A DNA stretch of 64,000 bases from Cunninghamella blakesleeana. Its lineage: Eukaryota; Mucoromycota; Mucoromycetes; Mucorales; Cunninghamellaceae. A program made the translations under genes and the position numbers. Positions 10,639 through 22,096 of the stretch are shown here, one piece after another (position 1 is the first letter of the stretch; every line of letters starts with the position of its first letter). The notes under the pieces were generated by a model, which worked only from the letters and a program-made list of their open reading frames with translations, made no database searches and was not told the origin of the DNA. The stretch is taken from contig JAFCIZ010000005.1 in assembly GCA_017871115.1 (NCBI GenBank), positions 3,465,501 through 3,529,500 on the forward strand, in the 5' to 3' direction.

Positions 10639-12831
10639 TTAATCAAAATCAAAATCACCACGACCATAGAAGCCTTCATCATCATCACCAAATCCATAAC
10701 CAAAGCCACCATAGGGATAGCCATGATGGTGACCATAGTAGCCACCGTGTCCATGATGATGGTCGTCATCAAAATCAAAATCAAAATCAAAATCATCATA
10801 ATCACGGTCATGATCATGATCATCACGTTTCATCAATTTTTGTTCACCTTCTTGATGTTCATCTTTGACTTCTTGTTGTTCAACGTTATCTTGAGCGGTT
10901 TGATCACGTTTGGAAAATTCATCAGAGAAATCATCATCATCACCATAATGTCTGTAACGGGGATAACCATAGTAAGGATTACGGAAAGGATAACCATAGC
11001 GACGGCGATAGCCACCATAATATCCAGGATAATAACCACGATAATCATCATCATCAAAGTCAAAGTCACGTTTAGCTAATTTTTGTTCACCTTCTTCTGA
11101 TTTTACTTCTTGTTCAACAACTTGTTCACCTTCAGTAGCAGCTGGTGCGACAACTTCATCACGTTTGTTGAAATCAAAATCAAAATCAAAATCAGCATCA
11201 AAATCGTTATCATCACCATAGCGACCCCAACGACCACCACGACCCCAGCGACCACCACGACCCCAACGACCACGTCCCCAGCGGCCACCACGACCCCAGC
11301 GACCACCACGGCGCCAATCATCATCAAAATCAAAGTCAAAGTCACGTTTAGCTAATTTTTGTTCACCTTCTTCTGATTTTACTTCTTGTTCAACAACTTG
11401 TTCACCTTCAGTGGCAGCTGGTGCGACAACTTCATCACGTTTGTTGAAATCAAAATCAAAATCAAAATCAGCATCAAAATCGTTATCATCACCATAGCGG
11501 CCCCAACGACCACCACGACCCCAGCGACCACCACGTCCCCAACGACCACCACGTCCCCAGCGGCCACCACGACCCCAGCGACCACCACGACCACCACGGC
11601 GCCAATCATCATCAAAATCAAAGTCAAAATCACGTTTAGCTAATTTTTGTTCACCTTCTTCTGATTTTACTTCTTGTTCAACAACTTGTTCACCTTCAGT
11701 GGCAGCTGGTGCGACAACTTCATCACGTTTGTTGAAATCAAAATCAAAATCGAAATCAGCATCAAAATCGTTATCATCATCATAACGTCCCCAACGACCA
11801 CCACGACCCCAGCGACCACCACGTCCCCAGCGACCACCACGACCCCAACGACCACCACGTCCCCAGCGGCCACCACGTCCCCAGCGACCACCACGACCAC
11901 CACGGCGCCAATCATCATCAAAATCGAAATCGAAATCACGTTTAGCTAAAGTTCCCTTGTCCTCACCTTCTGTAGCGGCAGCAGTTACAGTGGCATCATC
12001 GGTAGTGGATGCTTGATCACGTTTTGTAAATTCATCATAAATACCAAATCCATAGTCATCATCATCATAATCTTCATAATAAGGATAAGGGCGGGGATAA
12101 GGACGAGGGTGATAATAATTGTTGTAATTGTGGTAGTTATTTTGGGCACGATTAAATGATCCAACATTATAATTTTGATTGGTATATACATTCAAATGGT
12201 CACGCTTGGCAATTTCACGTTTATCAAAACCTTCATATTCATCAAATTCACCATAAGGATAGTAGTCAACTTCATCATGATAAGAAGAAGAAGTAGTATG
12301 GGCACGGTTAAAGGAATCAAGGTTATAGTTTTGATTGTTATAAACATTTACATGATCACGTTTTTTGGTAGCCAAATCGTCTTGAAGGGTATCATTATCA
12401 TCAGCAGAAGTATCGCTTCCACGTTTAACTTTACGACGTTTATCATCAAAGAAGTCATGATCATCACTGAAATAGAAATGATTAGAACCGCTGAAAGGGA
12501 AACCACCAGGATAACCAAAGCCATTATAACCACCTCCGATATAGGGGTTGTTATTATAACCATTGATATTGACATTAGCAGGACCACCACGATGATGATG
12601 ATCATCTCGCTTGGTTAAATAGTCATCTAATTGTTCAGGAGTTAAATTTTTTGGAATAGGTCCTTTATTATCATGTTTATTTACTTCATCACCACTACCA
12701 TCAATATCTTGTTCTTTACTATTTCCTTCTTTACCTCTTTTATCTGTAGTTTAGTTTGATTTGATTTGAACCAATGGCAGAAATAAAATAAGACGGAATA
12801 ATACATATATAGTTGGGGCATAGATATAAAT

Positions 12832-12864
<33 letters not shown>

Positions 12865-13446
12865 TATATGTATATGTATATGTATATATTTATGTATGTA
12901 TATATATATGTATATATATAATATTAATAATTATAATTAAAAGAAAAGGTTAATCACAATACAAAACAAAATAGAACTAAATCAATATATAAAATGAATA
13001 AAAAAATGATATATTTAGTTTTTACCTAAAGGAGCGTCAGTAGTACCATCTGTAGATTCACCCGTAGCATCATTTACGGGATCATCTGTGTTATCACCCA
13101 AAGTATCATTTGTAGGATCACCTGTGGGCTCATCCAAAGTATCATTTGTAGAGCCATCAGTAGAATCACCTGTAGGTTCATTTGTAGAACCCATACCATC
13201 ATACATAGCAGAAGGTCGAGAATGTTGATGATGAGAGACACGCATAGGTTCATGGCTAAGTTTCTTTTGACCACCAAGATCAATACCAAGGGCTTGAGAG
13301 CTGATTTCATCTGTAGAAATCTTAATCACTTCATTACCATCGAGACCGTTGTGACCTTTATTACCAATAACGGGAATAGCATGGGAAGTTTGACTTAATA
13401 GAAGCCCGATAGCAAAAGTAATATAAAAAACACCTGATTTTACCAT
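10639..13446 (-). CDS. Secreted Kex2-type repeat polyprotein B (peptide precursor)
   Basis: Two exons, 13026-13446 and 10639-12743. The 282-base intron is phase 1, just before the first DKR, the same place as in polyprotein A. Total 841 residues. Signal peptide MVKSGVFYITFAIGLLLSQ is followed by a propeptide with the motif ISSQALGIDLGGQKKLSH (paralog A: VVSKALGVDVGKQELENVKLSH) and an Asn/Thr/Asp-rich PTGDPTNDTL repeat stretch. About 17 Lys-Arg sites follow, mostly before Asp. Cores include DHVNVYNNQNYN (270) and DHLNVYTNQNYN (322); three near-identical 92-102-residue units (410-699) with FDFDFD ends around RGGRWG repeats; a Tyr/Gly/Arg core (700); and a His/Tyr/Gly-rich C-terminal peptide (781-841). 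There are no cysteines. By pattern it is a multi-peptide secreted precursor. A cell-wall, surface-coating, antimicrobial or signalling role are all possible. Confidence 0.8.
11068..11937 (-). repeat. Three tandem coding repeats with internal 18-bp minisatellite
   Basis: Three consecutive units in polyprotein B: 11632-11937 (306 bp), 11344-11631 (288 bp) and 11068-11343 (276 bp). They differ almost only in the number or length of an 18-bp RGGRWG module (six copies, five copies, then about five with one shortened). Each unit encodes an acidic FDFDFDDDW block, a basic Arg/Gly/Trp block, a second acidic FDADFDFDFDFN block, KR, a 31-residue acidic spacer (DEVVAPAATEGEQ...) and AKR. The near identity at DNA level points to recent duplication or ongoing homogenisation. 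Confidence 0.9.
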
Positions 13447-15912
13447 ATTAAAGTTGTTTTGTAATTATTATAAATTTGTATTATTGTTATTATTATTGTT
13501 ATTATTAAAAAAAATATTAAATAAGAAAAGAAAGAAGAAAAAGATAATGTTTTTTTTTTTTTTTCTGATCATGAAATGGATTCCTTTTATATGTTTTTTT
13601 TTTTAAATAATAATAATAAAGAATTCTTTAAGGAATTTGATTTTATTACTCCATGTTTTTCTGAACTTTAAAAAAAAGATATTGTTTGACATATTCATCA
13701 AAGCGCGTTTTTAAAGCATAAATAAACTTATTTATTTAGAGGTTTTTTTTTTTCCCTCCTTCTCCTACTTTTTTTTTTTTTTTTTGATATTCAATTCCCC
13801 ATATTTTTACTCCTCTTCTTTTTGCCTATTTTTTTTATTTTTTTAGATACACTTTCCCCTTTCTGGAAATTCAAAAGTCTTTCGAGTAAAAAGAATTTAA
13901 TAAAAATAAAAATCTCTATAGTGACATATTTTTTACTCCAGATTTTCTTTTGTATAAGGAGAGTGAGAGAAAAATCTGGAGGAGGATGATCTTTAAACAG
14001 TTTTTTATTTTTAAATACAAGAAGAATGAAATAGGGATTATAGACTTTTCCAATTTTCTTCAAACTATCTTTTTTTTTTTTTTTTTTTTACAAACTATCC
14101 AATTAAAATTTTATTATTATCAAATTAAATAAAAATTTCTATAGTATATCATTTTTTAGTCAAGTAATGATCGCCTTTTTTTTTTTTTTTTGCTTTCTCC
14201 TATTTTTTTATTTTTATTTTATTTTCAAAGTCAACTTTTAATATATATAATTGCCACACTTTAAAAAAAAAAAGATCATTTTATCGATACATTAACAACA
14301 TATGCATATATTTAATTTTTTTTTATTTATTTATTTTTATACATATTAATATTTATACACTATATCACATGTACTTTTATAAATATATATATAATCAAAA
14401 TAATAATAATAAAACTAAAAAATAAAAAATAAAATATTATTTACATATATATTCATACATCCAAGCGTTAATTTTCATAAGCAGTTAAAATCCTTATATA
14501 TATATATATATATATATATACAACTGACATCAATAAATTTATAAAGAATGAATTAATACGTAGTAACAATAAAAGAGATCTTAAAAAAATAGAGAGTCAA
14601 GATCATACATAATATGTAAATGATGAAGACATACTTGCAGAAAATATGATCTTTTTTTTTATTAAATATGTTAAACATTAAGTATTAAAAAAAATACTAT
14701 TACTACTGTTACTATCATCTTTATTTCTATTTTATTTTTCTCTCCTAATCATTTAAAGGAAAAATAAAAAAAATTTAAAGTAAAAGGTATAGTGTTCATG
14801 TATTAACTCCATATAAAAATATGAATAAATGATAATTTCAATTCTTTACATTACCTATTTAAGTAATTAATATATTCATATGTTTGGGAAAAAAAAAAAT
14901 AACCTTTCTTTTTCTTTCATTTAAAGTAGTGTGGGGTTGTATATTTTTTTTTTTTTTAATTATGTACAAGTTTAGCAAAAAAATCAGATCGAAAAAAAAA
15001 AAGTTGGACTAATTGATTATATCAGCATCATTATATTAAGTTTTGACATATTAATCCGCGCATTAATAAAAATACTTGTATATACATAGATTTTTACAAA
15101 AAAAAAAAAAAAAAAAAAATACACAAATAAAATAATATGCGTATATATTATATATAAATAGAATGATTTATATTAAAGAACTTGGTATATTGAATTTTAG
15201 TATTATGAAATTCTTTCTTTTTTTCTTTTTCTCTCTAACAGGTATTTTTTTCATTTTAATCATTATATTATGACGTGAGAATAATCAGAGATCACATTGG
15301 TTGCATTAAAAAAAAAAAAAAAAGATTTAAGGGCATAATAATTTTTGTACCACTAAAAGTAAACCAGAGAGCTAAAATGGATGAATTCCTTTTTTATTGA
15401 CTATCTTAAAAATAAAATAAAGTAATGGTGAAATTATAAAAGTAATAATAATAAAACAATAATAATAATGCATGATAATATATGATAATACATAATTACT
15501 TTATTTTTTTATCATGTCAATTAAGGTTATGATCCTTATTAAAATTAAAAAAACTTTTTAAGATAGAAAATTTTTTTTATTGATAAAGTTTAAATGTATT
15601 TACATATATATATAAAAGTGAGAGATAGAAAGAATAAAAGGTGGGGAATTAAGTAGTAATTATCACCGAATTTTTTTTTATAATGCCTATAAAGGTAAAA
15701 GAATACCAGGATGTAGAAGTAATAAAATATGTGTAGGTACAAGAAAACTTAAGTTTACAAAATGTAACCTATTTAAATTAACTATTTTTTTTTTTATTTA
15801 ACGATCGATTATATATTTAAGTAAGATAAAATAATATAATAATATTTCATTTCTTTTTTTTATTTTTATTTTCATTTTTTAAAATTAAAAAAGAAAAAGA
15901 AAAAAAAAAACA
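13447..15912. other. Intergenic, AT-rich
   Basis: 2.5 kb between the divergently oriented polyprotein B and the GH5 gene. It contains long homopolymer T and A runs, (TA)n near 14501-14520, an A-run near 15098-15119 and several T-rich blocks. The last ~120 bases before 15913 are A-rich leader. I see no gene or structural RNA. Confidence 0.5.
13520..13564 (-). promoter_or_regulatory. Upstream block shared with polyprotein gene A
   Basis: Near copy of the block at 7752-7784: AATAAGAAAAG, then a purine-rich stretch, GATAATG and a T-run. It lies 75-115 bases upstream of the start of polyprotein B. It may be a common promoter element, possibly with a GATA-type site. Confidence 0.35.
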
Positions 15913-17660
15913 ATGTACTTGACTAAATCTGTTTTATTATTAGCCCTTGCTACTACTTTATCCGTCCAAGCCGCTGTAAATCCTCAAGAATGGTATCAAC
16001 AACATCCAGGAATGGCTAAGATCAATAAGGTAGACCAATCCATACATCAAATTGTAGATGAATTTGGTCGTGTTCGTTTCTTCCATGGCACTAATGTTGT
16101 AAAGAAAGCTGCTCCATGGTATCGGTCCTTAGATTTTAAACCTGGAGATTCCTTTGGATTACAAGATGTTCAAAATTTACAACGATTAGGTGTGAATGCT
16201 GTTCGATTAGGCCATCATTGGGCTGGAAGTGAACCAGTTCGTGGGCAATATAATCAAACGTTTTTAGATGTTTTAAAGCAACAAACAAAATTAGCTGAAG
16301 ATCATGGTATTTATATTCTTGTGGATGTGCACCAGGACGTGTTGGCAAGACAGGTTTGCGGGCATGGAGTTCCAGACGTAAGATAACTATCAACAGATAC
16401 CTATGAATATAAAAATATAAGTATATATACATATATTAGACTACTGTTCATATAAATTAATCCTTATCTATCTCTATTTTTCTTTCATTCTATTTTTATA
16501 TATGTATTACGTGTAGTGGTTTGTTAAAAAGGATTGGGTACCATCTTGGAAACAATTTCCAGTTCCACAAAAATTAACACCTTTTAAAACGGACGCCAAT
16601 GGTTTTCCCGCTGATAGTGATTGCAATTCTCTTGATTGGTCTTTAAGTTATTTAACTGCTGCTGTTGGAAATGCCTTTGGAAGATTGTATAATAATTATG
16701 ATAATTTAGGTGATGCCTTTGCCAGTTATTGGAAAAAATTAGCCGAGCAATATGTAAACACGAAGAATGTCATAGGTTATAATTTACTAAATGAGCCTTG
16801 GGTGGGTGACCATTTTGCTGACCCTACATTACTTACACCAGGTAAAACATCAAATACGCATGAAATAATAATACATGTATTCAATATGATTTTTTTTATA
16901 TATAAATCTGTTGAACCATTATATATTGTATGTTATTGTTATTATTGTTGATTAAATAGGTGTGGCCGATCGTAAAAATTTGGAAGGATTATGGAATAGA
17001 GCAACTACACAAATCCGTACAGTAGATGATCATACTTTAATTTGGTTCGAAGGAACTACCTATGACATTTTATCTGGATTTAACAATGTACCTTTAGGTG
17101 ATGGATCCAAAACCGTACACTCGTTCCATTATTATAAACCTCCACAATTAGGAGCTTTAAGCGCTACATTAGATAATCGTGTCAAAGATAATGAACGGTT
17201 AAAAACGGCTAGTGTGTTAACAGAATTGCATTTTTGGATGGGAACAGATCAAGATATGGCTGATTTACAAACAAATATGAACACGGCAGATCAATACATG
17301 ATGTCGTGGATGGGTTGGGCTTATGAGAATTTATATAATTATCAAACAGGTGAAATGTATCCTGTTTTAGCTAAACATTATAGCCGTGCTTATCCTAGTG
17401 CTGTTGCTGGTATACCTGTTTCCTTTGGTTTTAATCCTTCTGATCAATCCTTCAAATTGGTGTTTAAGGTTAAAAAATCCATCACGGCACCTACTGAATT
17501 AATGTTACCAACACCTACTTATCCCAACGGATATAACGTTACTATTTCCCCTGCTGATGCTTTAATTTCATACACTGCTGATGATAGAACCTTGGCTTTG
17601 TTTAATGCTGATAGTACCACTGACGGTCAACAAGTTACTGTAACTATTACCAAAAAATAA
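15913..17660 (+). CDS. Secreted GH5 glycosidase, endoglycoceramidase-like
   Basis: Exons 15913-16377, 16517-16841 and 16960-17660 (phases 0 and 1), giving 496 residues. Signal peptide MYLTKSVLLLALATTLSVQA. The GH5 barrel shows FFHGTNVVKKAAPW, a LGVNAVRLGHHW strand, ILVDVHQDVLARQVCGHGVPD, the acid/base Glu248 in GYNLLNEPWVGD, and the likely nucleophile Glu353 in SVLTELHFW. A C-terminal beta domain (from about residue 410) fits the family. By family knowledge, GH5 enzymes with NEPW and an IDxHQD-type motif remove the oligosaccharide from glycosylceramides or steryl glucosides. Substrate choice within the subfamily is inferred, not seen. It would act outside the cell or in the secretory pathway or vacuole. 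Confidence 0.88.
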
Positions 17661-17771
17661 TTATCTTTTTTTTCATCTTCTTTTTCTTAATAAAAAATAG
17701 TAGTTCAGGTGTATTTTATTACCATAACATAAAAAAAAATAGTGTTTCCCAAGTGCTGTCTTCATATTATT

Positions 17772-17806
<35 letters not shown>

Positions 17807-19295
17807 AAAGATGATTCAGTTATTGATTATAAAATAATGGTTTATTGTATAATAATAAATAAAGAAAACTATTGTGTTCTTAGTAGACTATTTTATAACT
17901 ATTATTATTGAAAATAAATATAAAGCTATATGATGAAGTAGCCTTGTTATTAATTAATAAAGTAGGGTAGATACTAGAAAGGTTGCTTTTTGTTGGATAT
18001 TTTTAGCCTAGCAAATACAATAATAATAATATATATATCAGAGTAGATTTATATATATATTTATTTATTTATTTTATAAAAAATAATATAAATCATATTA
18101 GTATTATCAATTGTTTATCTTTATTTAACTATATTTAGTCAGCCATGTTATTTTTTATTTTTTAAGAATACATAAAAAAAAAAGGAAAAAAGGGGTTACT
18201 TTATGAAAATTATTCATTACTTTTAAAAAGGGTGAAGGAGGGAAAAATTACAGTAGTGAAAGTTTTTGACGGAATTTTAATTATTTTTTAAAAAATTATG
18301 CTCTGATAAAATGTTTGTTCATATATTTTTAAAAATATGTAATCTTTGAATAATTTATCTTTTTTTTTTTTTTTTTAAATATATATATATATATATTGCT
18401 TCGTAATAAATCAATTTACCTTCACATATATCTATTCGCCGAATTTCATATTTTAGCAGCTCAATAGTATAATCTTTCTCTTCATGTGTACCAATCATTA
18501 TTTTATGGCGATTTTATGTATTCACATATAAATTTTAAATTCAAATTTCAAGTTATATATTCATTTATTTTCACAAATAGTGGACCAATTGGAATGATAG
18601 TTGATACTGAATCACACTATACATACCATCTAAATGTATGCTATTTTTTAACAGAAACTTGGTAATATATATCAAAGTGGAGATCGTTTGGTATAAAATC
18701 AATATAAATATAAAGTAATAAAGTATTGATGATTACAATTACAAATAATATATGAGAAAATCCATTAGAAATAAAATATTTTTATTTGCACTGTTACTTA
18801 ATATCCGTAAATTAGTACATTGTTAAGTCAAGGTAACAGTAGCAGTAATAGTAACAGTAATGATAATAGTAATGATGATAATAATTATAATGATTACTTT
18901 TAAAAATATATAAATAGCAATACAAGATTTGATAAGTATCAAAGAATTTACAGCTTGTATAAACAGAAAATTAGAAAAAATCCATAACAGGCTAATTATT
19001 TTTTTATACAACTCCTATTTTTCTAAATGATATCGGAATGCTTATTTAAAATTAATATATATTCAAGTATCATTATGATCATGATCACCATCAATTATAA
19101 TATAAAATTATTATTAAATCATATTTGTTAAATCGTCCTTTTTTTTTCTTTTCGACACAATTAATTTTTAGTCACGTGTATATTATAGATGAGCTTTTTT
19201 TTTATTATTATTATTGTTGTATAAGTGTGGTTAATTAATAATAAATATTTTTTTTTATTTTAATTCCAAAATAATGATCATCGACATCATATTAT
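17661..19295. other. Intergenic between convergent genes
   Basis: 1.6 kb of AT-rich DNA between the 3' ends of the GH5 gene and the complex I subunit gene. It has (TA)n near 17777-17800 and 18380-18400 and a small AGT/AAC-rich patch near 18835-18890 (GTAACAGTAGCAGTAATAG). No gene found. Confidence 0.5.
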
Positions 19296-19530
19296 CTAAG
19301 CAGTATAACATCTCATAGGGAAATAAGAACCATCATTAGGAAGAACAAAATCTTCAGATTCTTTCCAGTTCATAGGGCGACCCCAACTAGGTGTTGGAGC
19401 AACATTTTGTTGAGTGTAAAGAGTTTTTGTATTCAAAATTTGAATTAAAGGTTTAGTTGGTTCTGCTTGAATAGTAGCAGGTGTAGAAGCAACAGCAGGT
19501 TCACCTTCAGTAGCACTAATTTATGTATAT

Positions 19531-19569
<39 letters not shown>

Positions 19570-20016
19570 CTTAATATCTATTCTTATATATATACCCATA
19601 TTCCCCAAAACCTTTTTTATTTTTATATATAAATTTATCTATTTTAAAACTTACATGGCTTTTGGTTTAGGTCCTTCAATTAAAGTAGCAACGTCTTGTT
19701 GAGTATAAACAGCGAGACGGGGGTAATTACGACGAGTATCACGTTGGAAATAATAGTTGTTGCTAAGGTTGGAAGCAGATGATTTAGGATAAGTGTATTT
19801 TTCAGGACGTGAACTGTAAATTGATGATAAAAATAAGATAATAATAAAATAAGGTAAGTAAAGTTTTAGGTGTATATATATATATGTATATATGTATGTA
19901 AGTATAATAGACCATATTACTCGGTCAATTTTATTTTATTTTATATTTTTATATACCCAGGTGCAGGTGTACGGAATTTGTTAACTACTGGCATACCATC
20001 AGTGGATAAAGGATTC

Positions 20017-20056
<40 letters not shown>

Positions 20057-20211
20057 TATATATTAAATTAAATAAATCATATACACTTATTGCACATTTT
20101 AACTTTATTTTTTATCCATATTTATTTTTAATATAGTAATATAATCGTATTTATTATTACCACTGAAAAATATTTTTTAACCCAAGACCAAGTTTTTGAA
20201 TTCCAAGACAT
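19296..20211 (-). CDS. Fungal complex I accessory subunit, ~21 kDa type (tentative)
   Basis: Not visible as one open frame. It was assembled from four exons: 20161-20211, 19957-20015, 19655-19813 and 19296-19515, which join exactly in frame to 162 residues. It starts MSWNSKTWSWVKKYFSVNPL and continues FRTPAPGSRPEKY, then NNYYFQRDTRRNYPRLAVYT and a C-terminal PSWGRPMNWKESEDFVLP. The VNPL-start, PPG-like, NPYFxRDxRRxYPRLxV layout resembles the fungal 21.3-kDa NADH:ubiquinone oxidoreductase subunit (NUZM-like). That match is from memory, so the name is tentative. The gene lies tandem with COX10, another respiratory gene. One intron is mainly a (TA)n tract and another a (TAA)n tract. Confidence 0.6.
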
Positions 20212-20763
20212 TATTATTCTATTAATGATAAATGTATATATGTTATAAATTAGAATGGTTTTTAATTGACATATATATTAATTTATTATTATAATATATA
20301 TATACCCTTTTTTATATCTATAATGTAAGTAAAGAAAGAGAAAATAAAAAAGAGAGGAAAAAAAACAATTATTTTTTTTAAAGCTCACTCAGCTGTAAAA
20401 AAATTGGATGGCCCACAATTGATGTCACATCAAAAAAATTTATAAAGTAGAATTGAAATCCCGAAATAGTAACACTAAAAAGGAAATAGGTTTTTTATTG
20501 TCATTAAAGTTTTCATATCATCTTTATTATTATTATTGTTGTTGTTGTTGTTACAACATGATTGCATTACTCTCAAATAATCATAATGTGATTTTTTTTA
20601 ACTTAATTTATATATAAAAAATATGAATATATAATTATTACTTTTTTTTTATGTGTTCTATATTTTTATTGATATATTAATGTAGTTTTTTAAAAAGTAT
20701 AGATATATGTTTTTTTTGTCCCTGTTTTTGCTTTTTCTATTTTCATGCTATTTAAATAATTAG
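20212..20763. other. Intergenic, promoter of the complex I-like gene
   Basis: About 550 bases between the complex I-like gene and the end of COX10 (both minus strand). It contains GGATGGCCCACAATTGATGTCACATC (20406-20431), a locally GC-richer patch about 200 bases upstream of the start with an inverted-CCAAT-like ATTG and TGTCA, and (TTG)n near 20530. No gene seen. Confidence 0.45.
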
Positions 20764-22096
20764 TTATTCTTCCTCCTCTTCTATTAAATCAAGTACTTGA
20801 TCTGGAGCAGTTGAATATGTTTTATGAACCATCATTAAACCTAACAAAATTGGTAAATGAAGAACACTTCCAAAGAATAATTGGCGGCCTGTTTTTTCAT
20901 TACTGGTGTTTTTTAAAATAAAAATTGAAAACAGGTAAATGTCATTATTGCTATTATTATTATTCATATTCTTCCTTCTTTCTTATCCCTTTATTTTTTC
21001 CTTATTCTTTTTCCATATATATATACATATATATAATTTATTTGAATATAGCTTACCTATTTCTCCAAAATTGAATAGCTCCATAAATCAAACCAGCATT
21101 TACTACCGTTGAATCTACAGCAAACCACCAAGAAGTCAAATCCAAATATGGCAAAGCCAAAGATAAGGGCACCATAGCCAAACTATATCTTAAAGAAACT
21201 CTAGCATTTAATTTAGGATCAGTAACGGCCATCATTCGATATCCAGCTTTAGAATAATCCGCTCTTAAACTCCAAGCCAAAGCATTAAAATGAGGAAATT
21301 GCCAAGCATAAAGAATAGCGCCCATTACCCAACAACCAGGATCCATCAAGGAATTGGTAACCGCTGTCCAACCCATCATTGGTGGAATGGCACCCACAAT
21401 AGCGCCCGCCCAAGTATTTGCAATGGAAGCACGCTTCATAGGTGTATAAATGCATGTATATAAAATGATATTGGCCAAACCTAATCCAGCTGTTAAAGGG
21501 TTTACCATGGAAGCTAATAGTCCAACTCCTGTTGTACCTGTTGCAATGCCAAAACTAAACGCATGGAAAGGGGATAGTTGTCTTCTTCCTAAGACTCGAT
21601 TTCTTGTACGTAACATTTGCGCATCATAAGGTACTTCAATCCATTGATTAATAGCATTAGCGGAAGCAATACAAAGTCCAGTTCCTATGGTTGTATAAAA
21701 TAAAGTAGATACGTCTGTTACGCCTGGTGCCATAGCATAACCTGACATGGCTGTTAATGCAACCAAGCCTGCTAACTTTGCTTTGATCAATTCTTTATAT
21801 AATTTTGGTAATTCTTTGGTGGTTGGTGTGACAATAGGTTTATATTTAGTAGACTTTGGTATGATATTACTTTCTTTTTCTTCTATTTGAGTTGCAATTG
21901 ATTCAATATTATTATCATGATTACTACTGTTATTATTTATAGTTGTTGTTGTGGTTAGTCGTTGACATTGGTATAAATTTAACTTATTTTGTTTTGATAA
22001 AATAGATCCTTTTGACGTTATAGTAGATGTTGACTGCAATAATGAATTATTATGTCGATAATATATAGTTATTGAATTTTTTAATGATCTAAGCAT
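20764..22096 (-). CDS. COX10: Protoheme IX farnesyltransferase (heme O synthase)
   Basis: Two exons, 21057-22096 and 20764-20902 (phase 2 junction inside the Ser of FWRNSNEK), 392 residues. A basic, Ser/Thr-rich presequence (MLRSLKNSITIYYRHNN) targets mitochondria. The UbiA-type core shows ANAINQWIEVPYDAQMLRTRNRV, the polyprenyl-diphosphate motif, then GRRQLSPFHAF, YTPMKR, WAGAIVGAIPPMMGW, and AWQFPHFNALAW with the second acidic loop RADYSKAGYRMM. Several membrane helices follow. By family knowledge it farnesylates heme b to heme O in the inner membrane for cytochrome c oxidase. The C-terminus ends in an unusual EEEEE run. Confidence 0.96.

Noticed and set aside
11103..11949. Repeated Val/Gly and Thr-rich frames on both strands, at first glance resembling a CRISPR-like or tandem gene array
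   Set aside because: They are frame shadows of the coding repeats in polyprotein B; unit length, coding periodicity and lack of unique spacers exclude CRISPR.
4374..17660. Reading the polyprotein cluster as a dikaritin-type RiPP gene cluster
   Set aside because: No UstY-like (DUF3328) oxidase, tyrosinase or methyltransferase is visible nearby, and the cores are much longer than known dikaritin cores. Unmodified KEP peptides fit better.
19870..20136. 88-codon plus-strand frame with a poly-Asn run
   Set aside because: It overlaps exons and the (TAA)n intron of the minus-strand complex I-like gene, whose four exons close in frame.
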